From Strix aluco (Eukaryota; Chordata; Aves; Strigiformes; Strigidae), in assembly GCF_031877795.1 (NCBI RefSeq), contig NC_133971.1, positions 15,044,325 to 15,108,324 of the forward strand: a stretch of DNA of 64,000 nt, in the 5' to 3' direction. The position numbers and the translations under genes were made by a program. The notes beneath the pieces were generated by a model. The model made no database searches and was not told the origin of the DNA. It worked only from the letters and a program-made list of their open reading frames with translations. This document shows, one piece after another, positions 1 to 11,000 of the stretch (position 1 is its first letter; every line of letters starts with the position of its first letter).

Positions 1-1938
1 AGTTTTATGAGGTCAGAGATATGCATATAATTTCAGAGCACAAGAAGGACAAAAAGAGTCAAAAGCCATAATGTCTTCTTCATATTCTTTTATAATTTAA
101 ATGGATTTTTTAAATAATATCCATTAGGAAGATCAGTATTCTTCAAAAATATATCAAATATTAGGAAACAAATTTCTTGCCACCTCTAAGTTATCGTATT
201 ATCAAATACTACAAAAACATATTACCTTTAGTACACCTTACACAAATAGTCTATAAAAAGCAAGTATTTGGTGTGAAGTAGTTTTCTTTGCCTATTAGGA
301 AATGAGTTAGTTACACTTAGGTGTATGCTTTTATTCTGACATTTTGAGCATGGAAAACAAAATATGTAGTAATTTCAATTTTAATTTTAAAAAATGTTTA
401 AAAAAACATATTTTAGTATTTTGATAATTTTCAAAATTTAAGATATAATAATCATACAGAGTTATTTAAGGCATTAAAAGTATATCATTAATTATCTGAT
501 GTTAAAGTTACCAATTTAAGAATATAAAGAAAAACTTATCACTGTACATGATTAATTAAGCACCTAGACTGAAAGACACATTCCCTCTATACCTAAATCA
601 GGATGACTAGAATAGCTTGTGAAAAAGAGGTTAAGCTAGAAAAAAAAGATTTTGAAAGAATCATTATTTGGGATAGATAACAAGTACTGATTAGAGCAGG
701 TTTCTCTGCAGCCCATGGACTACTTAGAATCTGCATAGGTTTCTCTCAGCTGAAGTTTTACACGGCTACGTCAAAAGACCCAGCTGATTTTTAAGGCTAT
801 CGCTGACAGATTGTCTTCTATTAGCGCTTGTACTCAGGTAGATGTTTGGGAACTCTGGGAGGTGGAGCCATAAACCACTTTAAGCCTGGGGGAACCTGCT
901 TCTAGAACTGGCAGCGAATAAATCTTGAAAGCTTTTCTGCAATGCATTCCCAATACCAGGTGCTCTCCCAGCCCTTCTTGTAATTTTGCATAGCAGCAAG
1001 AGTTGCAGCATGCCTTGTTCCAGAGGCACTGTGTTTCTGGGACTACCACTTCAGACATTTCAATGTTGAATCTACTGAATGTAAAGATACAGCATTTCAG
1101 ATAAATTTGTTCATATGACATTTTGATAAGACCTCTTAATTAAGACTCCAGTGTTTCCCTAGTGTCCAGATCGTTCAAATTTCTGACTTGGAATATCCTC
1201 ACAGACACACAGATATTCCTTCCTCCCTGCCCCCTATCGAATCTTCTCTATTTTGCAGAGGTTGAAATAGGAAATAGGACCAAAGGGAAAAGGATCAAAG
1301 AAAAACACTCAATGGCAAACCTCCTAGTCTCAAAGGAGCTACGTAAAAATGTTTGTGCCAGAAGTCCCAGTGGAGCTGGGGCCTGCATCTAGTGAACACA
1401 CCCAACATCCTACAACTCCTTTGTGTAAGAGGTAAGAAAACACCAACACGGTACTTCTGTTGCTGTAACAGTTGCCTTTACATATGAGAAGGGGAATATT
1501 GGCCACAGTGTATACCTTGGATTTTTTAGTTGTTATTTTATTGAAGACATGGTTCTAAAAAACACTCCGTTCTCATTAGCCACTCATTATTCCCTAGGAT
1601 TCTTCATCATTTTTGCAGTTGATCTGTTTCTCTGGATGTTAAAGCATTTCCTTTTTTTCACTGATTTTGCTCTCTGTGCATTTAGTCCTCTCTATATCCT
1701 TTGTATCAAAACTCCAGTAAACTAATCTCTTCAGATGAGAAAAATATGATGTGGGCGTCCTTTAACCTTGTCTTTCTTGCTATTCCAAACCCTGAAATGG
1801 CATCATCTCATTCTTTGGTCCTCAAATACAGCCAAAACTATTATGACAAAATGTGAAAGTACTCAATAATCTCTCTACTAAACCTTCTGAAATTGATCCA
1901 TTTATTTCACATCTCCATCAAAACAGAGTTTTACTTAC
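1..1938 (-). other. BHMT: BHMT intron 3 (partial)
   Basis: AT-rich sequence downstream of the exon 3 donor. Nothing resembling BHMT exon 4 is visible, so it must lie left of the window. No repeat or RNA gene was recognised here. Confidence 0.75.
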
Positions 1939-2057
1939 ACTTATTTTCTCAGCTACATAATTGCCCCTGTTCTCTAGTTTGTCCTCACTGGCATAAAAGG
2001 TGAATGTCTGCAGAACATTGGATCCAGCTCTGAGGAATTCCCGGTGAAGCTGACGAA
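1939..2057 (-). CDS. BHMT: BHMT coding exon 3
   Basis: 119 nt, residues 58-97; it completes the split Val codon and ends at Ser. The acceptor is TTTGCAG. The donor is GTAAGT (1938-1933); a second GT two bases upstream (GTGTAAGT) is possible, but the GTAAGT choice leaves phase 0 and is the stronger site. The segment [14 protein letters not shown] includes the conserved Tyr of the homocysteine pocket (human Tyr77). Confidence 0.93.
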
Positions 2058-5000
2058 CTGCAAAGAATTAAAAGAGACAAAGAAGAGATGTTTGGTATAG
2101 TTACTACTGTTGTTATCCCCAAATTAAATGTTTATTGAAGTAATGTTACTGTAAAATAAGTGATACTGTGTTTACTAGAAGACCCATTACAAGAGAGTAG
2201 AAGCAGTACTCCAGTCTGCATAGAATTTCTTTCTTTTCTACATTAGGTAGAAAACTTTCTCCTTAGTTATTACCTTCTAAGAATTACTGACGATTTCTAT
2301 TGAATTTATCAGCAGATTCAGTTTTGCATGCCACCTTGCCTATCCTCTGCTTTCTGCAGTCCTTCAGACCTCCCAATTTCATTTTATAGAACTGCACAGT
2401 GGTTTAGGAAGGGAAAGAAGACATCTGACAAAAGAACATGAAAGCATAACAAGGAATACCAGACAAGAAAATCAGCAAATGAAAAAGCCATATTTTCTTA
2501 GCTTCTAGACTACAAAAAGAAGACAGAAGAAAGTATCGTGGTAACAAATTAAGGGGCAAGATGATATTTGTATGGAAGAATATGGTGTTCCATTACCTCT
2601 ATTTTGTATTTTCTAGTTTTCTCCCCCTACAAAACTCTAGCTGAGTCTAGTCAGTCAAAACCAAAGCTCTACTTTGCTAAATACACCTTTAATTAAAAGA
2701 TTATTTGTTGCTCCGGAAAAGTGACTCAACACAGACTTAATTCTTTTCATAAGTCAGCACATGATGGTTTTACTACAGGGCCAACACTTCTTTTGAAGGA
2801 AAGGTTGGCATTACTTTTAATGGGCAGGTTTCCTACATTAAGACTTTGTGAGCAGGCTCTGTAATGGTAGTTCTGCCTTCATCGCTGTAAGCAGTACACT
2901 GTAATCATCACAGCAGGAACAGAAGAGGAGTGGTCAATTGCTTTTATACGTCTACCCACAGAACAATAATTATAATAATTTCTAGAACACTACCGGTCAT
3001 GTTAAACAGTGTTGAAATGCTCAACAGCTTATAGCAAATACAGGAATTTATTATAATAGATACCGTACACAGACACAAGAACACTGCAGTTTCTGTGGCA
3101 GATGTTTGGAAAAGTTTTCCTGAAGTCCTGCTTTATCATACCTCATTGTCTACAAGGCGACTTGTGTCATTACTGAAAAGTGTGAATCTGTCATGAGAAT
3201 AAGATTACTCCCTTCAGCTGCAACAAACACAGCCTTCTATGCCAGAGAAGCTCAAACAGCAGTTTGAGTAGCAAGAGTCAATCTGCATACATGCAAGCAC
3301 GTCTGCTTTCATTGAAGGAACAGTGTAGTGTCCCTTGTTTTTCTCTACTAGTACAGTAATTCATTTCTAATTACAGCCTTGGGTAACCACACTGTGATTT
3401 AACACAATGCTTCTTTTCTGAGCAGTCACTAAGACCTATCCAGGAACATAGATTACAACTGTAGCTACGAGTTCTAAAAGTCCCTGGAATCTGCCCGAAC
3501 TACCAGGATCAAATTTCAGTCTTACCATCTTTATGCAGAGTCTAAACATTCCTAGTACAGTGAGTATTCTTTTCCCTACAGCGTTAAAATAGTCTATTAA
3601 TTCCAACTAAAAGGGCTGTCTCTCTATGTTTCTAGTGTTCTGTGGGAAGAAATGAGAAATCATCCTGACTAGTTTTCATCAGTGAGAAATCATTGATGAA
3701 AACTAGTCAGGAAATGGGAAAGGGAAAAAAGAATCCACAAATATTTTCACAAATGCTCTATGACATTTCCATAATAAACCAGATTTGTTTACTCCCATGG
3801 TTAGTGCTCTTTAAATATGGTTCTTGCATTCCTAGAAGAATGCCTGGGATTTATGTGAATAAGGATGGTGACATAGGTAGGCAAATGAAACATTAACACA
3901 TATGAATAAGGAACTTTATATCCCAAGCTATCAGGTATGTGAACAGGAGACTTGAATGGGTCTACATTTTGAGGGAAAGAATAGTGTTGTAAGTATCATC
4001 CTGAATCTCATTCAATCCCAGGCAAAATGTTTTTAACCAGTAGAATAAACTGCTACTATTATCAAGCCCACAGCAGTCTGCACTACCAAAAATGCAAACC
4101 ACTCTGTTATTTTCTTCTTGTGTAGCTTTCAGTATGTTACTGAAGCAGTGGTTTCTTCAGCATTTGAGAAATGGGGATAACAGCCACATATGAGGCTAAA
4201 CAATTACTAACAGTTCGATGCATTTTAGGAGTCAGATATATAATAACGAGTTTTCATTTCAATCCGCCATGAGTTGGATATTTCACAAAAGACACAGACT
4301 TAAGATAACCGGAGCTAGGGGCAATAAGTGCCTATGCATATTGCTCACTACAGAGCAAAACCTGATCTGGGTCTGAAGAAATATTTAGATCTCATTTCTA
4401 AACTTGTCAGCCTGGCAAAACTTCTCTCTTGTAATGGAGATAACGGCCTTCAACTCACTCTTTCCCCTCTCCCGTCCTTGCTGCATTCTCAGAACCTCCT
4501 TCCTTTTCCCTCCTTCCTTACAAAGACAAGAACGTCTGGTAGTTGTATGGTTCTTACACCAGCTGGCTCAGCCAGTTGCTCCTTCTGTTCTTTACACCTG
4601 CTTTCAAAGTAACATGACCCTTGAGCATGCAGAAGAAAAAAGCAGTAATAGAGGGGAGGCAGCACACTGCATGAAAAGAAATTAACACATTTCCAGTGAA
4701 GTCTGTATTTATAAATAGCCTATAAGCTTATAAAATTTTCTATGTTACGGCCATGAGCAATATGTTCTAGCAAATCAGTAGCAATTCTTAGAAAGCTGGA
4801 TTCTAATCTATGACCACTGATCACTTATTTAAAGCAAATCTGTGTGCCAATTTAACAATTACCTGCAATTACCCCTATGTAAGGCAATGTCTTGCATTCT
4901 CCATGGACTGAGACCTGCACTTCCCAAAAGGACATGTGGTCAAGGGCTTCTGATGTGCAAAATAAGTAAGCAAAGGGGAAATAAAGAGCGAGGGATAAGT

Positions 5001-8000
5001 GCTATGATTTGTAAGATGGAATGTGTAGGGCAGACAAAGGTAGAGGTGGAGAGAAACAGGGAGAGTGGTGATGGGATGTCTTTTTGGGAGACAAGAGCCA
5101 GCAAATTAGGTCATCACCCTTTAAACCTTTGCTGGAGCTCTGCATTATCCAAGGATCTCCATGACCCTAAGTTAGCATGCTACACTTGAAGTGACACTTG
5201 AAGGCTGAGAAGGATTAGGGTGAATAAACAGGCGAGCAAATGTACAAAGCAATGTAATAGAGAGGGCTAAGATCTCCCTCTCCTATTCCTTCTTCCCCTG
5301 TATAGAGGAAAGCGACTAATTTGGAAGGCAAACACTTAGAACAAAGAATTTTTTTTTTTCCCCAAGGATATTCTGAATTGGCTTGTGGGATTAGTGTGCA
5401 TGATATTACTAGGGCAAATGCTTTCTTGTAATGAAGCATACATGAATAGATAATACCATCTGCTTTTGCACTATTTATGCTAAACACTATAATCTTTATG
5501 CTGGAAGACATGGAATGATTGCTCATTTTGTCTCTGTCCTCTTTAAGAGAATTACTCCATTAAATGTTTATTGCAATTCTTAGACTCTTATGAGGTTTAT
5601 CATTCCCCATTTCACAGTGGAGCCAAATATGTTAAATACTCCTCTTCCATTCCATTGTTTATTAAAAGCTATTTTCCTGAAAGAATTAATAAACAAGCTA
5701 TATTAATTTATAACAATATAAAAGTCACAGAATGATTAGAACACAACAACACAGATAGTTAACTGCAGAATTCTTTTTCACATTGTTTTAAATAATCAGC
5801 TTTATATCAGCTGAAGGACAGACTGACAAATCCATGAGAGAGACATCACTGATTGTTATTAAATACAAAGATACCATATCTGGGTCAAAAAATCCCTGTG
5901 CTCAAATAACTAAAGACTGAGAGGACATTCTGGAGAGGTGTCACTATATGCACTACTCATGTTCTTACCCAGCCAACTGCTTTTGGCCAGTATTAGAGCC
6001 AGAAGAAGGGGTAAGATGAGCATTTGGTCTGCACAGTCTTAGACTGTTCTTAATGGCGTCATTCTGAAGAGTCAAGGAACACTTCTATTTAAAAAACTAC
6101 TACAAGTTCCTATATATTTATTATTTAGCCAACCATGTTTACATTCATTACAGGATTACCATTTCCCAGTAAAACTGACCTGCTTCTGGGTGTTCTACTG
6201 TTGCTTCAGGAGTCCAAGGCCCAGCTTTTACATATCCCCTCTTTTCAAGAGCAAAGACAAATCCTCCATCTCCAATCACAATTTCTCCAGCATCTAAGCG
6301 CTCTAGAATACCCTGAAAAAAACAGGATGAAAGGTTAACAATTACAGTTCTTCAGTTTTGTGGGCTTCCTTTGCCTTTGTTGCAATCTTCTGTATTTGCA
6401 AAGTGGACTAATATTTGTGGGCTACCAGAAACATCTTTGCCATAATAATACAAAGTAATAAATTTTCTTCTTGAAATTCTCTTTAAAGAATAGTACATGG
6501 TCTGTTTTGCAACATAAGGCTTATATATGTGCATATATATTATGTGCATATATATTATGTAAGACTTTTCATTAGTCATTTTTGTTGTCTTCCAGAGGTA
6601 TAGTCCCCAGAACTAGAAGTCAATGGTCCAATTCCATTCCTGTGAAAGTAAAACAGTGTCTCAAATTCCCTGAAATAGATGAGAAATTAATTCTTAAAAT
6701 GAAACACTATTATCACTGACCTCTGTATTAGCTCATTTCCTCTCTAGCTACAAATGTCATCTTGACAGAGCCTCAGCACACCTAGCTTGTGACACAAGAT
6801 GGCAAAACAGCCATCATAGAAAAAGTAAGCATGTAACATTTTCCTACCAAGTAAGACACATCTCAACATGCTGGCCTCCACTTTCTGACAGACTTTTTAC
6901 TGGCCTGGGTTTGCTTACCTAGACTTACAAAATGAAAGAAAATTCTGCTTGTTTTGCACAGCCCTGAAATGTTTTAAGATGACAAATTGCAAACCTTACA
7001 GCACCCTGTGATTAACTTTGCTTCTGTCTTGAACTCCATGCTAATACAAGGAATGTGGTAACTTTTTTTTTTTTTTAATAAAATTGAGAAACATGAGAAC
7101 AACATATAATGGTGCACCTAATACATATTATTTTTTGTATTCCTTTCATTGCTTCATTGGCTTCTTCAAATTTTCCAAAAAGTACCTTGATACTACACTA
7201 AATAGGACTAATTTCTGCAATTAGATTACAACCATAATTCCATTTACTTTAAAAGGTGGATGAATGCAGACCCATTACATTAACAAAGGTAGTGGGTACA
7301 GGAAAAGAATTAATCAAAGGCAAGACTGAAATTTCCTTCCAGGGTTATCTTTTCTTCTTGGCACCCTAGCATTTCAGCAGATGAAATCTGAGGGAGTAGG
7401 AAAAACAAAAGCCGTGTGGACACAGAGTTGAGTGTGGTTTTCATGCAGAGAGGAAGGGGATTTTAACCTCCAACCTTTAGTAGACTATCTTTCTTGATAA
7501 TTTCTCCTTCATTAATTCAATTATCTCACACCATACATCCAGAAAAGGCAAACACTTGTGACGTCTCAGCACAGCCCTTTAGGTGGGATGAGAGTATGCC
7601 TTTCCAACAAGAAGAAGCACTGTGCCAACTATGCCAGTTCTAGTACCAAGCACAGCACTGTAAGGCTACTTGGAGGCTATGAAGCCTGGCTGAGAGGGTT
7701 GGCATTTTTGGCTTCAGGCACTGACATGGCAGCAAGGTGGCAGGACTCCTCTGTACAGTGCTGCTGTGCACATATATGAGCTTGGCCAAGTTTTGGCTTG
7801 CAAATCCCTGCATCATATTCCATTGCACATTGTGAGCTTGCCAAAATATTGACCCGATTAACTTCATGACTTTAATAAAGTGTGCAAGCTTTTTGCTTTA
7901 TTTTGGCAGGACGAGGACAAAACTCAATCAGCAATACTCAATCTCATACACTCAGAATTTTCAGTGAGTTTACTAGTCAAGCCTATTACAGCAATTCTGT

Positions 8001-11000
8001 TCTAAGTGTAGATGTCAAGAGGCTTTGTAAAGACTGTGTTTGCAAATAACTAATTTGCAGTTGTAACAGAATGCCTCAAACAGGGCCAGGGAAAGGCACC
8101 CAAGAGATCACTAGTTGAGTCCCAGATTCCTCTGCCTGCCCCCCACAAAAGAACAGAGTGACACAGTGAGCATCCATGCATATGAGTTTGGAACATGTAT
8201 CATGCAATTAATGCATGAATGCAGGTGGATTTCCCAAGACTCATTTATCAAGGAACAACGGATAAGGACTGATTATAAGGATTCTTGTGCATACTTTTCC
8301 CATTGTATGCAATTTGACTGAGCCAATCACTTTATTCCATAAATACGACAGCCTAAGTGAGTCACCTTTGAGCTCTCCCTGATAGGCAGCATGGCTGCAT
8401 GGCAGTGATCTCCCCTTGGCTGGGACGCCTCTCTAAATTGGTCCTCGAGGCAGAGAGACCTTTTACTGACAGATCTTTGGATGACCCCAGTTTGAGTCCT
8501 CCCTGAACTGCAACTGAACTGCACACCAGATAACTCTCCCCTCTTGAGGAGGGATGCCTCTCAAAGTTTGAGATTCCTTACCTGACATTAAGAGAGCCTT
8601 GCACAAGGTGGAGAAACCCCTTACTTGCAACAGACCCTCAGCATGACTGATAGCATGCTGAAGTAATACTAACAAAACATTACTAATCCATGTAGTTACT
8701 CAATATTAATTATTATAAACTTTGTATAGGTAATTCCATTAGACATAAGCCATTTTCCAAGTCTGAGACTAAGATCGGACCTGGCTGCACCTAGGCTCCC
8801 TAAGTAGTTTAGAAGGCAAGAAGGTCCACTCTGAACTTCATGACTCAACAGGTGGGTCTTCCTTACCCTTTGCATCTCCAGTCTCTGTGTGAATCATTCT
8901 AACTCGATTCTAACTCAATTTTCTTTTGCATTTTTCTTCCACGCAATAATGAATAAGGTGAACCTTGCCATCAAACTTACTGAACCTTGGTAAACCACTG
9001 TTAAACTTTGTTAAATTCCATTGAATTTACTGAACTCTGTCAAATTATTATTTTACCTCAATAAAATATATTCCTGCTTCTCTCTTTTGAGTGGGGTACA
9101 TTCCACTCATCTGTGACAAGACAGAGCCTGCTTCAGAAGTTTAATATGCAGAGAACAGGAGCACAGAAGAAAAAAAATCTTTAACATATAAGCAGCCTCA
9201 GTCATTGCTTATTAACTGAACATTAAGTAATAGATACATGTTGACATCATCTACAGATATTATATTTAAATGCACCACAGCCAACAAAGATTTTTTTCTT
9301 TTAACAAGTCATTTCTAGCATTTAACAGCAGTTTTCCTTCACAGTTCCAGCTTTTTTAAGCTGCATTTTAAAATAATCTTCACTTTTGATACACAGAAGC
9401 AGCATAAGCCATGACTGAATAGACCACAGCATCTTAATATATTATGATATATTAAACCTAGCATCAGGGCATGTAATAGCAGGTGACATAACTATAAAGC
9501 ACAAAGTGCTTAATATAAACTTACTTTTCAGGTCAGATTGACTTAAAATGGAAATAACTTTTTTTGCAAACTTTATTAGAAGTCCGATATCATTCCTTCA
9601 AACCATTTTTACTTTATCTGTACTGGGTAAAATACCATTGGTTCAACCATCATATAGGTATCCTAAGTTCAGCATCAATATTGTTTTGTTCTGCTCCAGA
9701 GACCTAGAGCTGTGTGCTCATGTCTAATCCAGATCAAAATTGTACTGTCAGGTGACGTGTAATACACATATCTGGTATTAAATAACAAGAAATAGTACCT
9801 GTAAAAAGCTAACCAAGGTTTTTTTGAGACATATTTTCACTGCTTTACTTTTGCTACCATGAATGAAGTTGCACCAGATAGTCCATACATCTATCCATGG
9901 AAAGAGCACAGATATCTGTACGAAGATATTTCCTCAACCACTGTTAGGAATGTTACTGAACCATGTAAGCGAAAAGCCTACTTGGTCTACCTATATCCTA
10001 CCTTTCCATCAGTGGAGAGAAAAAAAAAAATCTCAAAACAACTATTCAGATCTTAAGTGAGCTCTCAAGAGAAAGCCTATCTCTGTCCCTTCCCTCTAGG
10101 GGGAACTTACCGCAATTGCCTTCTGCGAGGTGTCTGAAGTTAGGTGGTATTGTAAATCAAAACACTTTGCTAACATTTTTCTTTTTCGTCTTGCTAAAGA
10201 CTTTTTTTTACTGAGAATAAAGTAGATGAATGTCAATGTAGCTTCTGCAATGAGCGGACAAAGCTGAAGATTGGTGCTTTTGTGAAGAAGAAAATGGTTT
10301 GAATACACAAGTCTATGGGACCTGACAGGATACACCTGAGGGTGCTGAAGGAGCTGGCTGGGGTGCTCGCCAAGGCGCTTTCCATCATTTACCAGCAGTC
10401 CTGGCTGACCGGGGAGGTCCCGACAGATTGGAAATTGGCCAATGTGACACCCATACATAAGAAGGGTCAGAAGGATGATCCAGGAAATTACAGGCCTGTC
10501 AGCTTGACTTCGGTGCCTGGGAAGCTGATGGAGCAGCTCATCCTGAGTACCATCACACAACACATGTGGGACAACCAGATGATCAAGCCCAGTCAGCATG
10601 GGTTTATGAAAGGCAGGTGCTGCTTGACAAACCTGATCTCCTTCTATGACAGGGTGACCTCCTTATTGGATGAGGGAAAGGCTGTGGGTGTTGTCTACCT
10701 TGACTTTAGTAAGGCCTTTGACACCATTTCCCACAGCATTCTCCTGGTGAAACTGGTTGCTCGTGGCTTGGATGGGCACACGCTTTGCTGGGTAAAAAAC
10801 TGGCTGGATGGCCGGGCCCAAAGAGTTGTGGTGAACGGAGTTAAATCCAGTTGGCAGCCGGTCACAAGTGGTGTCCCCCAGGGCTCGGTTTTGGGGCCAC
10901 TCCTGTTTAACATCTTTATTGATGATCTGGACGAGGGGATTGAGTGCACCCTCAGTAAGTTTGCAGATGACACCAAGTTGGGTGGGAGTGTTGATCTGCT

